Virus record (IMG/VR): IMGVR_UViG_3300042291_002304
Coordinates: 1 to 27,623 of that record
Length of the DNA stretch: 27,623 nucleotides
Strand: one strand, 5' to 3'
From: a virus
The notes beneath the pieces are model-generated. The model had not been told where the DNA came from and made no database searches. It saw nothing but the letters and a program-made list of their open reading frames with translations. Below are positions 7,368 through 15,168 of this stretch, piece by piece. The stretch's first letter is position 1. Every line of letters begins with the position of its first letter. The position numbers were made by a program, and so were the translations under genes.

Positions 7368-7871
7368 TTAAAGGCCGATTGCGGCGCGCTCTGCGGCCAG
7401 CTCGTCATTGCCATTGATAATGCGGATTGCGTTCACCGGGTCAATTTCAAAGATCACCCGGTTATCCACTTCCAGCTTGTAATAGCTCAGGCTGGCGCTG
7501 TACTTGGTTTCGCTTTTGTCCCCCGGCTTCCAGCTGCCAGAATCCACTTCGGTCAGCAGCCCTCGCCAAGTCACCACCACCGCAATCACCGCGCCTTTCT
7601 GATCCGTGAATGCCCCACGAAAATTGCCAGCAAACAAGGTGCTGTCGGCAATCCCAAAGAAAGCCAGCGCTTCAGGGCTAACCCCTGCCAGCGTAAAACC
7701 ACATTCCAATTTTTCCAGACCCATGGGCATGTCCACTTCGGCATCCATACCGCCAGCCCGATAGGCATCTGTTTTGCGCTTTAGCTTGGGCAGCGTAATT
7801 TCCATCACCCTGGCGGCAAAGCCACGGCCATCGAGAAACATATTTAAATTAGTTAGAACTTGAGGAATCAT
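7368..7871 (-). CDS. FII: Major tail tube protein (P2 gpFII-like)
   Basis: The protein has 167 residues (P2 FII has 172). It matches the contractile tail tube family: MIPQVLTNLNMFLDGRGFAA, then ARVMEITLPKLKRKTDAYRA with GGMDAEVDMPMGLEKLE, and a C-terminal YKLEVDNRVIFEIDPVNAIR segment. It polymerises into the inner tube through which DNA passes. It follows the sheath gene by 12 bases and precedes E after a hairpin spacer, as in P2. A GGAG motif (GGAGCGCACACG) precedes the ATG at 7871. Confidence 0.95.
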   Translation of the reverse strand: MIPQVLTNLNMFLDGRGFAARVMEITLPKLKRKTDAYRAGGMDAEVDMPMGLEKLECGFTLAGVSPEALAFFGIADSTLFAGNFRGAFTDQKGAVIAVVVTWRGLLTEVDSGSWKPGDKSETKYSASLSYYKLEVDNRVIFEIDPVNAIRIINGNDELAAERAAIGL

Positions 7872-7883
7872 CGTGTGCGCTCC

Positions 7884-9059
7884 TTAGCGGCCGAAGTCGA
7901 GGACTTCGGTGATCCATTGATTGGTCACTTCCACTTGGAAGACAGGGTTTTCAGCGGGCGGTACATCGGTAAAGCGGATGGTCCAATAAATACGTCCCTG
8001 CTCGATCGCGCTGGCGGTGTTTTTATCGGGGTCTGGAAACACTTCAAAATTAATCACCGCCCCCAGCGCTTTAAGGTCGCGCATAAAAGCATCCAGCCCA
8101 TCGGTGACATCTTTGACATAGGTTTTAGTAATCCCGCGATCCACTGCCCATTGATGGCCTTTGAGAATCGCATCCATCACCATATCCACGGTGCGCACTC
8201 GGGTGACAAAGCTCCACTTCGGATCCGCCGACAAGGTACGGTTACCCCAGAGGCGAAAGCCGCCTTCGCGAATAATGGTGGTGATATGCGCTTCATTCAG
8301 CAGATTGGCGCGGCATGTGGCATCGCCATACAGATATTCAATCGGCCGCTTGGTCCCTAACACTTCGCTAAATTCGGTATTAGACGGGCTGGCCCAGAAA
8401 CCGACACGGGCATCCTGGCGAGCAAACAAACCTGCCGTGGCTGCAGATGCGGGCGCATCGGCTTCGGCGCTCAGTTTGCTATCCCAAACCCGCAGGCCCG
8501 GATCCACCACATAGGCACGCTTGCTGCCTAGATTCTTAACAAACGCCAGCGCGGCTTCATCGTCGGTATTGGGGCCGTCAATAATGGCGATCGCCCGCAG
8601 CTTATCGGCCAGTGACACCATGGCAGAGGCCACGGCCGCACTGCTGCTGTGGCCCGGTGCAACAATCAGCCGCGGGGATTGATTGGTTTTAGATTTTGCA
8701 TCCAGCAACGCCTGTAAGCCGGTGCGCTTACCCTTGGCATCAACGCCGCCAATGATGGCACTGGTCAGCTGTGCGGGCGTTTCAACGGTTTGGCTAACGC
8801 CAACGGCCACCACCACGGCAGCAGCCTGAGCATAGATTTCTTTCAGGCGCTTGGCCATGGCGCTCTCTTCGCCAAACTGCGCCACGCCCTCCCGTAAATT
8901 GGTAATCAAAATGGGGGTATCTGCCGCAGCCAAACCCGCACCCGGTGTAAATGTATCGACAATGCCAATAATCGATGAAGACGGCAGCGCAATCACACGC
9001 GGGCCTGTATCCACCAGCGTCACCGTCACGCCATGGAAAAAACTACCTGTTCCGGCCAT
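7884..9059 (-). CDS. FI: Tail sheath protein (P2 gpFI-like)
   Basis: The protein has 391 residues (P2 FI about 395). Family features: FFHGVTVTLVDTGPRVIALP with SSIIGIVDTFTPG near the N-terminus, an ADKLRAIAIIDGPN block, FWASPSNTEFSEVLGTKRPI in the middle, and GGFRLWGNRTLSADPKWSFV with RVRTVDMVMDAILKGHQWAV toward the C-terminus. It forms the contractile sheath around the tube. CAGGAGG lies 4 bases before the ATG at 9059. An intrinsic terminator immediately upstream separates it from the fibre genes, probably to set an independent expression level for this abundant protein. Confidence 0.96.
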   Translation of the reverse strand: MAGTGSFFHGVTVTLVDTGPRVIALPSSSIIGIVDTFTPGAGLAAADTPILITNLREGVAQFGEESAMAKRLKEIYAQAAAVVVAVGVSQTVETPAQLTSAIIGGVDAKGKRTGLQALLDAKSKTNQSPRLIVAPGHSSSAAVASAMVSLADKLRAIAIIDGPNTDDEAALAFVKNLGSKRAYVVDPGLRVWDSKLSAEADAPASAATAGLFARQDARVGFWASPSNTEFSEVLGTKRPIEYLYGDATCRANLLNEAHITTIIREGGFRLWGNRTLSADPKWSFVTRVRTVDMVMDAILKGHQWAVDRGITKTYVKDVTDGLDAFMRDLKALGAVINFEVFPDPDKNTASAIEQGRIYWTIRFTDVPPAENPVFQVEVTNQWITEVLDFGR

Positions 9060-9080
9060 AGGGCCTCCTGAAAATAGGCG

Positions 9081-9102
9081 AAAAAAAACCGCCTGAGGGC
9101 GG
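9081..9102 (-). terminator. Intrinsic terminator before tail sheath gene
   Basis: On the minus strand a 5-bp stem CCGCC / GGCGG with loop CTCA is followed by eight T. It lies in the gap between the fibre chaperone gene and the sheath gene. Confidence 0.8.
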
Positions 9103-9140
9103 ATATGCTTTAAACCAATGATTTTTAAACGAGAGACTTT

Positions 9141-9602
9141 TTAAATCACTTCTATCCCTTCAACACGCTTTTGAATGAGGTCGATCGTCGCATCGGCGGC
9201 CAGCAGCACGGCATGGTGATCAAGCAATTTTTTAACGTTTTCCTTCCCTTTAAGCCGCGTATCACGGATGGCATGCAGCGCGGCATCCCAAGCATTGGCC
9301 TTGAGGATAATACTTTCAGCGGCCGCTTGAGGAGTGATGCCGCAGGCATCGGCCCAGCTCTGTACGGTGAGCGGGACTTCACCTTTAAATGCAAGGACCG
9401 CAAACGCTTTTGCCTCATGCGCCGTGCTTTTATACTCCATGGCACGTAAGGGATCGCCCACAACATCTAAACGAGCCCGATCTGCTGCCATATCAATTTG
9501 CTCGCAGGCAGCACAATATGCCGCCTCTAATGGTAAGTCTTCAAAATTGTAACCCGCGTACTGTTTGTCGTCGGTTAGGATCGTCAGGTTTGTGATTTTC
9601 AT
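9141..9602 (-). CDS. Probable tail fibre assembly chaperone
   Basis: From the ATG at 9602 (GGAAG 8 bases upstream) this is 153 residues. The longer start at 9632 would overlap the preceding gene and begins with non-family sequence. The C-terminal two-thirds (DRARLDVVGDPLRAMEYKS, VPLTVQSWADACGITPQAAA, WDAALHAIRDTRLKGKENVK) resembles the helical region of proteins encoded after tail fibre genes and thought to help them fold. Recognition is from memory of the sequence pattern. Its position right after two fibre genes fits. It carries no enzymatic motif. Confidence 0.55.
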   Translation of the reverse strand: MKITNLTILTDDKQYAGYNFEDLPLEAAYCAACEQIDMAADRARLDVVGDPLRAMEYKSTAHEAKAFAVLAFKGEVPLTVQSWADACGITPQAAAESIILKANAWDAALHAIRDTRLKGKENVKKLLDHHAVLLAADATIDLIQKRVEGIEVI

Positions 9603-9618
9603 AGTTTTACTTCCGGCT

Positions 9619-10356
9619 CTAAAGGCTGACAAGATTGGTCAAAACGTTCGTTAACGTTTCAGGCTTTGTACCCGCAGGTATTCCTGAAATAATTTTTCCA
9701 TATAAGCTTTTAGGAATCACTGTGGATCCAAAATTTAAGATGACTGAACACGCATCATGGCGAATGAGTCGGCCTACAAAATGATCAGGCACATCTAATA
9801 CGCAACGTATTAATCGCGCTTGAATGATTGAAGGACCAGTACTACTAATGAACATCATTGCGTAATAGGCGCTGATAAGTTCATTCGCTTGAAAACTGGC
9901 CCCATCAGGAAAGCCAATAATCAAGTCATAAATTTCAAGGCTCGAGCGTTCAGAAAACCAAAACCCTCCCATCCGATATGAACGGTCTTCTGGGTTAATA
10001 AACTGCTTTAAATTCATTCGCCGATTAACGCCTTCTCCTGACAAAATCAAAGCGCGGCCTTGTAACTTAATATGAAAATTCACATCGTAATCAGACAAAA
10101 GAACCGCCCTTAATGTCCCTCCATAAGGTGTTGCATCGAGTGCCTTATCTAAGGTTTTGTAAGGCTTTGTTTTTGTTCCCAAGCCTAATACATCGTCACC
10201 GATGATTGCATCCACAAAGTAAAACCTGGATAGATTAGGTACCTCAGCGACTGCATCGGCCAACGCCAGCTCGATTTCTTTCTTTTTGCCATTAAAAGTC
10301 GTGACCAGCGCAGTCGTTGCGGACACTAACTCGGCAATTTGTGATTCAAGACTCAT
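9619..10356 (-). CDS. Putative receptor-binding fibre segment, beta-helix type
   Basis: The protein has 245 residues and starts at the ATG at 10356 with GAGGAG 7 bases upstream. After a helical N-terminus (about 1-40, coiled-coil-like), a FYFVDAIIGDDVLGLGTKTK block followed by PYKTLDKAL resembles the opening of right-handed beta-helix proteins. Short alternating hydrophobic strands follow (LQGRALILSGEG, SSLEIYDLIIGFPDG). Its base composition is visibly more AT-rich than its neighbours, as is common for exchanged receptor-binding genes. The place after the H-type fibre gene is where P2 has its fibre chaperone G, so this may be the distal part of a two-piece fibre. Host receptor unknown. Confidence 0.5.
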   Translation of the reverse strand: MSLESQIAELVSATTALVTTFNGKKKEIELALADAVAEVPNLSRFYFVDAIIGDDVLGLGTKTKPYKTLDKALDATPYGGTLRAVLLSDYDVNFHIKLQGRALILSGEGVNRRMNLKQFINPEDRSYRMGGFWFSERSSLEIYDLIIGFPDGASFQANELISAYYAMMFISSTGPSIIQARLIRCVLDVPDHFVGRLIRHDACSVILNFGSTVIPKSLYGKIISGIPAGTKPETLTNVLTNLVSL

Positions 10357-10368
10357 GGTTTAAACTCC

Positions 10369-11049
10369 TCAGTGATATTTAGAAAACAACTGCTGCAAAT
10401 GAATAATGGCCGTAGCATTGCTGACGACGGTTTCTAACAAGCCATCTCGATGGCGTATCGCCAGACTTTCTGCCTCCCGCATTCGCCCTGTGAGATTCTG
10501 AATTTTGCTATTGGCCATGTCTTGCATACTCTGTTGCGTGGCCAACTGATCATCCCGCTGCACGCCCCGCAGCTGCTCGCTGATCTGTGCTGCCGCCAAT
10601 GCCGCCAGCGGCCCAGCGAGGGTCAGATTCAAACCTGCGCCGCTGGATTCCACGGTGACGCTGTTTGCGGGCAGTGCTTCTAAGAGCAGATCGTAAGCCA
10701 GTAGCAGATCCACCCCTGCCGACTTGTACGCCAGCGGGGACTTGGGATCTGACCAGACCGCGAGTAATTGGCCGCTGTCTAGATAAAAGCCCACTTCGCG
10801 CACCCAAAACTCGGTCTTGCCATCGGCAATCGCGGTTAAGTGCAGATGATTGGTGCCTAGCTTTTCGCCATCGCTGATGGCATGGCGGGCTTTTTCGGTG
10901 CGTAGCTTGGTTTGGGTTTGCGCTGGGCTGTAGCCACTATCGCCCAGTGCGATATGGGTGATTTTTCCTTGAAAACCATCCTGAGTTGCATTAAAAATCG
11001 CCGCCAAACCGGCTTCGGTAATGACTGGTTGTAAAAGTGCGGTCGTCAT
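10369..11049 (-). CDS. H: Tail fibre protein, P2 gpH-like N-terminal part
   Basis: The start at 11049 overlaps the gpI stop as ATGA and has GGAGG 4 bases upstream; the longer frame to 11157 reads back into gene I. It has 226 residues. The N-terminal ~130 match the phage tail-fibre attachment domain (PVITEAGLAAIFNATQDGF, KITHIALGDSGYSP, EFWVREVGFYLDSGQLLAVW). The rest is an Ala/Gln-rich helical region. P2 gpH has 669 residues, so this fibre is very short and lacks the receptor-binding tip repeats. The adjacent gene (9619-10356) may supply the tip. Confidence 0.8.
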   Translation of the reverse strand: MTTALLQPVITEAGLAAIFNATQDGFQGKITHIALGDSGYSPAQTQTKLRTEKARHAISDGEKLGTNHLHLTAIADGKTEFWVREVGFYLDSGQLLAVWSDPKSPLAYKSAGVDLLLAYDLLLEALPANSVTVESSGAGLNLTLAGPLAALAAAQISEQLRGVQRDDQLATQQSMQDMANSKIQNLTGRMREAESLAIRHRDGLLETVVSNATAIIHLQQLFSKYH

Positions 11050-11768
11050 CGGGCCTCCATAGTGACGTGAAGTACCGCTCTGGCACGGCTGGCGCTGGCT
11101 AGGGCCAGCCCACTTTGCGTCGATAGCGTCATCGAAACCGTTGCGGCGTGATGGCAAACCGCACGCAATTGCGCAGCGGATGCCAGCGCCACAGGCTGCC
11201 TGAGCGTTTTAGGTTGTACGGCCAGCGCCGTCGCCGAGCCACGGACTACGGCGCGAGCTTGATGGGCATTGGCCAATAAAAATGGCGATTGATCAAAACG
11301 AGCGCCGACTTTAAAACGGTAATGGCTGCGCTCATTTTTAACCGCATCCACCATGCGTTTCAGTCGCTCGTAAAGCGCTGGGGTCAACAGTGCACCGTCA
11401 TGGCCATCGTGGTTTTCATTCACCCACGCCGTTAGGCCAAAGGTAAATGGCGCTGCGCCTGGTATGTCCTGCCATTCTTTAAACTCAACCGAAACGCCCA
11501 GCGCCCCCAAGGCCCGGCGCACGGCTCCCGCTGTGCCTTTGTGTTTATGGATCTCAATTGAACGGTTAATCAACGTGCGGCGCGGGCCTTCGGTAAGGGC
11601 TTCATCCCAGCCATCCACCGAACGCTCCCAAGCGAGCCAGGGTAAGAAAGCAGCTGGGCAGCGATGAGCATCGGCCAACCAGCTCAGTGAGGTCGGATTA
11701 ACATCCGGCTCGCTGGCTTTGACCAGCGCACGCTCCAGCGATGTAGCATTAGGCGGTAGTAAACTCAT
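11046..11768 (-). CDS. I: Baseplate/tail protein I (P2 gpI-like) with C-terminal extension
   Basis: The protein has 240 residues, against 176 in P2 gpI. Residues 1-165 fit the Tail_P2_I family (LLPPNATSLERALVKASEPD, PAFLPWLAWERSVDGWDEAL, RTLINRSIEIHKHKGTAGAV, then RRALGALG). It is a baseplate wedge component linking J to the fibre. The last ~70 residues are an extension with three RAV-containing units (HQARAVVRGSA, AQLRAVCHHAA, SRARAVLHVTM). The start overlaps J as ATGA (11765-11768) and its end overlaps H. Confidence 0.92.
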   Translation of the reverse strand: MSLLPPNATSLERALVKASEPDVNPTSLSWLADAHRCPAAFLPWLAWERSVDGWDEALTEGPRRTLINRSIEIHKHKGTAGAVRRALGALGVSVEFKEWQDIPGAAPFTFGLTAWVNENHDGHDGALLTPALYERLKRMVDAVKNERSHYRFKVGARFDQSPFLLANAHQARAVVRGSATALAVQPKTLRQPVALASAAQLRAVCHHAATVSMTLSTQSGLALASASRARAVLHVTMEAR

Positions 11769-12730
11769 GCCGCCACCAAACTGATCGCATCACATTGCGG
11801 AAAATGCCGCACATCACAGCGGATATCCTCAGCCGGCTCAGTCAAAATCACCCGACTGACCCCAGCCACATGCAGCGCCGCAAAAATGGCCGAACGAGAC
11901 AAAGTACGGCCCAGCTTGCGTGTACTGGCCAGTGTGCTATTCAGCCCCGCCCGCGCCTCTGCCAGCACGGTTTGTGAATCTGGGCCGTTTTCAATTTCGA
12001 TCACGGCTTGCACTCGAAATCCCGTAGCTTGGCCTGCGCTGACCCGCGGCCGGTCGGTCAGTGGCCGCACATCATCGGCAGACAAAGCCACTTGTACGAC
12101 AGCCGCCAGCTCATCGCCATGGATACTCGAATCCATCGGCAGCACCGCAATCGACACATCGCCCGGCAAAGGGGCGATCAGGCCAGCAGCATCGCTACAC
12201 ACTAAAACCAGCGCCCCTGCTGGCAGCTGACTGCGTAGCGCATCACTGATCGGCACCGCTGCAAATGTCGGTGAATCCACCGAGGCATCCGTCACCCAAG
12301 CCGACGCGCTCAAACTATGAAATAAATACGCCCCACGTGAACCGGCCACCGATAAGCCTTCCAGCGCCATCTGGCAGCGATAACGCAGACGCTCATCTTC
12401 TTCATAAACCGCCTCAATAGGCGGCTCTGCATCTGGGTTAGCAGGCGTCATCAACAGCCGGCTAACGCCATAATCGGCGGCCTTATTGTCCAAATCAGTG
12501 CCCCGCGCATAGGCCAGCATGGTGGATACGGCCGCATCATTGACCCAGGCCCGCAGCATCAGCTCCTGATAAGCCGATAATTCCAGCAGCTTCACTACTG
12601 GGTCGCTTTCCAGCACGGCGCTCCAATCGGGGTAAATCGCCTTAAACTGCGCCAACTTATGGGCATAGATCGCCTCAAAATCTAGCGTTTCCAGCAATTG
12701 AGGCGGCGGGAGTTGGCTTAAATCGATCAT
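11765..12730 (-). CDS. J: Baseplate assembly protein J (P2 gpJ-like)
   Basis: The protein has 321 residues (P2 J has 302). Baseplate_J family signs: IDLSQLPPPQLLETLDFEAI, SAYQELMLRAWVNDAAVSTM, LAYARGTDLDNKAADYGVSR, RYRCQMALEGLSVAGSRGAY and a C-terminal GVSRVILTEPAEDIRC. It forms the wedge ring of the baseplate with W and I. It is coupled to both neighbours by 4-base ATGA overlaps. Confidence 0.95.
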   Translation of the reverse strand: MIDLSQLPPPQLLETLDFEAIYAHKLAQFKAIYPDWSAVLESDPVVKLLELSAYQELMLRAWVNDAAVSTMLAYARGTDLDNKAADYGVSRLLMTPANPDAEPPIEAVYEEDERLRYRCQMALEGLSVAGSRGAYLFHSLSASAWVTDASVDSPTFAAVPISDALRSQLPAGALVLVCSDAAGLIAPLPGDVSIAVLPMDSSIHGDELAAVVQVALSADDVRPLTDRPRVSAGQATGFRVQAVIEIENGPDSQTVLAEARAGLNSTLASTRKLGRTLSRSAIFAALHVAGVSRVILTEPAEDIRCDVRHFPQCDAISLVAA

Positions 12731-13053
12731 GCCGTCACCTCCAGCAACATGCTGTCGCCCAGATAGATCCCTGAAATTTTAATATTCACCCTGCCATCGA
12801 TCACAGAAATAATCGTGACCTTGCTGACTTTAATCCGCGGCTCCCAGCGCACCAGATTGCGGGCGATTTCCGCTTGCGCCGCAGCAATCCAGCCCGCATT
12901 CACCGGCAAATCCACCATGCGTGGCAAATGGCTGCCATATTCTGGCCGCTCACGACGGCTACCCAAGGGCGTCGTCAAAATATCGGCAATGGATTGAGCC
13001 AGATGAGCGGAGCCAGTCATAAGCAGCCCTGTTGTGCGATCCATGCCCATCAT
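12727..13053 (-). CDS. W: Baseplate protein W (P2 gpW / T4 gp25-like)
   Basis: The protein has 108 residues (P2 W has 115). It has the gp25-like lysozyme-fold wedge pattern: HLAQSIADILTTPLGSRRER, EYGSHLPRMVDLPVNAGW, NLVRWEPRIKVSKVTI. The EPR motif is conserved in this family. It initiates sheath assembly at the baseplate. A GAGG 9 bases before the ATG at 13053 supports this start. The end overlaps J as ATGA. Confidence 0.95.
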   Translation of the reverse strand: MMGMDRTTGLLMTGSAHLAQSIADILTTPLGSRRERPEYGSHLPRMVDLPVNAGWIAAAQAEIARNLVRWEPRIKVSKVTIISVIDGRVNIKISGIYLGDSMLLEVTA

Positions 13054-13057
13054 CGAA

Positions 13058-13261
13058 TTAAGCCTCGCTGGCAGGCGGCAAGATCAAACGCTCAAAGTCT
13101 GGGCGCTGATCCAGATGAGCAATCAGTGCGTCATCATCGCTACTGATGGCACGATTGATCACCGCAAATGAGCGGCCATCATCCAAAATGAGCGTTCGTG
13201 ATCGAAAAGCCTTATCCATAAAGGAAACGGGCTGAATCGGTGTATTACTAGGCTTAGCCAT
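13058..13261 (-). CDS. Small conserved-looking tail-region protein of unknown function
   Basis: From the ATG at 13261, with AGGAGG 7 bases upstream, it has 67 residues. The longer frame to 13342 passes through a terminator hairpin and is not credible as coding. The sequence contains DKAFRSRTLILDDGRSFAVI and an acidic helical tail (SDDDALIAHLDQRPDFERLI). It has no membrane segment or Cys motif. It lies between baseplate genes V and W, and a terminator sits just before it. P2 has no gene here. I do not recognise its family; a small baseplate or regulatory accessory is possible. Confidence 0.7.
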   Translation of the reverse strand: MAKPSNTPIQPVSFMDKAFRSRTLILDDGRSFAVINRAISSDDDALIAHLDQRPDFERLILPPASEA

Positions 13262-13279
13262 ATTGGCCTCCTGCAGATG

Positions 13280-13314
13280 TAAAAACGCCCCAGAGCAATG
13301 AAGCGCCGGGGCGT
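13280..13314 (-). terminator. Intrinsic terminator before the small gene upstream of W
   Basis: On the minus strand a 7-bp stem (ACGCCCC / GGGGCGT) with a 16-base loop, itself containing a short pairing, is followed by four more T. It would end transcripts arriving from gpV after the higBA insertion point. Confidence 0.7.
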
Positions 13315-13399
13315 ATGTAAAGATCAAAGGATGAGGACGCATTAAAAATACAAACTTTTACCCCTCGCATTTCGTGTTGTGTGCGTATACACTACACAG

Positions 13400-13681
13400 A
13401 TGATTAAAACGTTCAACCACAAAGGGCTCGAAGCGTTTTTCCTAACTGGTAGCAAAGCAGGGATTCGCCCAGATCACGCAAGTAAGCTGCGATTATTACT
13501 AGCACGACTTGATACGGCTAGCGGTGCACCAGATATGAACGTTCCCAGCTGGCGCTTACACCCCTTAAAAGGGGATCTGACGACACATTGGGCCGTCACG
13601 GTAAATGGCAATTGGCGCTTAACCTTCCGCTTCCTACCGGATGGCAACGTGGAATTAGTCAATTATCAAGACTATCACTAG
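13400..13681 (+). CDS. higB: HigB-type toxin (RelE-fold mRNA interferase)
   Basis: From the ATG at 13400 it has 93 residues, the usual HigB size; an upstream alternative start at 13379 adds 7 atypical residues. The C-terminal half shows the family signature: WRLHPLKGDLTTHWAVTVNG, NWRLTFRF, then VNYQDYH. HigB toxins cleave mRNA on the ribosome. It is followed 12 bases later by its antitoxin. There is no Shine-Dalgarno before the ATG. A TATACA at 13386-13391 could be a -10 element, which would leave almost no leader. Transcription opposes the phage tail operon, indicating a separately controlled accessory module. Family recognition is confident. Confidence 0.92.
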   Translation: MIKTFNHKGLEAFFLTGSKAGIRPDHASKLRLLLARLDTASGAPDMNVPSWRLHPLKGDLTTHWAVTVNGNWRLTFRFLPDGNVELVNYQDYH

Positions 13682-13693
13682 GAGTACCAAATA

Positions 13694-13966
13694 ATGCGTA
13701 TGCATAACCCGCCTCACCCAGGCGAAGTTCTAAAAGAGTGGTTTGCCGAGGTCAGCATAACCACGGCCGCTTCCAAGCTTGGAATTACCCGTGCCCACCT
13801 GTCGCGGATTCTAAATGGCCATGCGGGCATCAGTGCCGAAATGGCATTGCGCCTTGCCGCCTGCTTGAATACCTCGCCAGAAAGTTGGCTGCAAATGCAA
13901 ATGAATTACGACTTATGGCAGGCAGAACAGCGGCCTTTACCGCCCATCGAACGCTTAGCAGCCTAA
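13694..13966 (+). CDS. higA: HigA-type antitoxin (XRE family)
   Basis: The protein has 90 residues with the standard HigA opening ([15 protein letters not shown]) and a helix-turn-helix ([20 protein letters not shown], then [20 protein letters not shown]). It should bind HigB and repress the higBA promoter. The ribosome site AGGAG overlaps the toxin stop region. This toxin-first order is characteristic of higBA. Located between tail genes V and W on the opposite strand, the pair may stabilise the prophage or limit superinfecting phages. Confidence 0.93.
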   Translation: MRMHNPPHPGEVLKEWFAEVSITTAASKLGITRAHLSRILNGHAGISAEMALRLAACLNTSPESWLQMQMNYDLWQAEQRPLPPIERLAA

Positions 13967-14038
13967 GCTCTAAGCCAAATGGCGCAGCAGGGACGTGAAA
14001 GATCAAGACCCCATGATTAAAACACGGCCCTGCCCACA

Positions 14039-14656
14039 TCAAACCGCATCACTCGTCATCTGCCCATCACCCTGCTCCTTGTGCGCGTGTTTCATCAAAC
14101 TAATCTCTCCCGCGCTCACGTCGCCTTTGGCTTCAATGGCACCACCGAAGCTGGCTTTCGCACCACCTTTGGCCAGATGATTAATGGCGGCACCTACCGT
14201 CAGATTCTGGGTCACGATCACATCATCGGCATCCAGGGTAATGGTGGTGGCTTTAACCGTGACGCTTTCTGCCGCATTCACGATCACGGTTTTACAACCA
14301 TCGATCAGGGCTGCACCAGCGGTAAAGTCATACTCGATTTTGCAACCATCGGGCATCTGCCACGCCACCACATTGGCTCGCCCGTCATGGCCCAGCGCAT
14401 CGGTGTAAAAACCTACCAGCGCAAAACCATTGTCTGGCTCCCCTGACGGATTCAGCATTAATGCTTGCTCACCCACCGAAGGCAGGCGCCAATGCTGTGC
14501 TTTACCCGCAGCTAAACCCAGCCAAGGGATCCAACTTGATACCCAACCATCCGAGGCGATTCTCACTCTGGCATTATCCGCATCCACAGCAGACACCACA
14601 CCGGGAATCAGCAAGCCAGACAACATGCGGTCTAATTCTGATAATTCGTAACGCAT
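14039..14656 (-). CDS. V: Baseplate spike protein V (P2 gpV-like)
   Basis: The protein has 205 residues (P2 V has 211). An OB-fold N-terminal domain (LLIPGVVSAVDADNARVRIA, PWLGLAAGKAQHWRLPSVGE, QALMLNPSGEP) leads to a beta-helix stem (AALIDGCKTVIVNAAESVTV). The C-terminal apex has H190-x-H192 in MKHAHKEQGDGQ, matching the HxH motif that binds iron at the spike tip in P2-like phages. It forms the trimeric membrane-piercing needle. It is the first P2-type tail gene after the lambda-type head block. Confidence 0.93.
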   Translation of the reverse strand: MRYELSELDRMLSGLLIPGVVSAVDADNARVRIASDGWVSSWIPWLGLAAGKAQHWRLPSVGEQALMLNPSGEPDNGFALVGFYTDALGHDGRANVVAWQMPDGCKIEYDFTAGAALIDGCKTVIVNAAESVTVKATTITLDADDVIVTQNLTVGAAINHLAKGGAKASFGGAIEAKGDVSAGEISLMKHAHKEQGDGQMTSDAV

Positions 14657-14667
14657 CGTGCCTGGGC

Positions 14668-15168
14668 CTATAAATCTTCCGGTTTAAAATACGCATCCAC
14701 AGGGCCACTGCCTGTTGTGATGCCCAGCACTAGCTCGCCCAGCTCAGGAATAGGCCATTCTTCTACGTCTCCCACATGCAGCTCGTGCTCAAAGGTCACG
14801 CACCAGACCAGATATCCTTCCAGCTCGCCTTTAAAGCCATCTGGGGCAACGCTTTGAATCCGCGCCAAACCCACTGGCTGGCCCCAAGTTTTAAAATGAA
14901 TGGCGGCGGCCAAGCGGCAAACTAACTGCCGGATATGTAATTCAGCATCGGCACGGGTTGGATCCATCACCAGCCGCGCTTCAAAGCGGGCAATTAAAGA
15001 CAGCTCGCCATTCCCTGGCTGCGTACCATCACTAAATTCAGCCAGCTCGATCAGCAGTAAAGGTAAACTGACCCGCCCTTCTAAATCCGGATAGGTCAGC
15101 ACTTCCATCTTCGGAAAAACACCCTGTAGCTGCTGCTCTATAGCCCGGTGTAAATCAGCAATATCCAT
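14668..15168 (-). CDS. Probable tail completion/terminator protein
   Basis: The protein has 166 residues. Its sequence (AIEQQLQGVFPKMEVLTYPD, VSLPLLLIELAEFSDGTQP, an ARFEARLVMDP strand, YLVWCVTFEHELHVGD) has the alternating strand/helix layout of small proteins that cap the tail, like lambda U or Mu gp37. It follows Z in the position lambda gives to U. The start overlaps the Z stop as TGATG. The assignment rests on position and layout more than on a firm match. Confidence 0.6.
   Translation of the reverse strand: MDIADLHRAIEQQLQGVFPKMEVLTYPDLEGRVSLPLLLIELAEFSDGTQPGNGELSLIARFEARLVMDPTRADAELHIRQLVCRLAAAIHFKTWGQPVGLARIQSVAPDGFKGELEGYLVWCVTFEHELHVGDVEEWPIPELGELVLGITTGSGPVDAYFKPEDL

Noticed and set aside
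11050-11157. Upstream extension of the tail fibre gene
   Set aside because: It lies wholly inside gene I; the ATG at 11049 has GGAGG and the usual ATGA overlap.
13262-13342. N-terminal extension of the 13058-13261 gene
   Set aside because: It is read across an intrinsic terminator, and AGGAGG marks the ATG at 13261.
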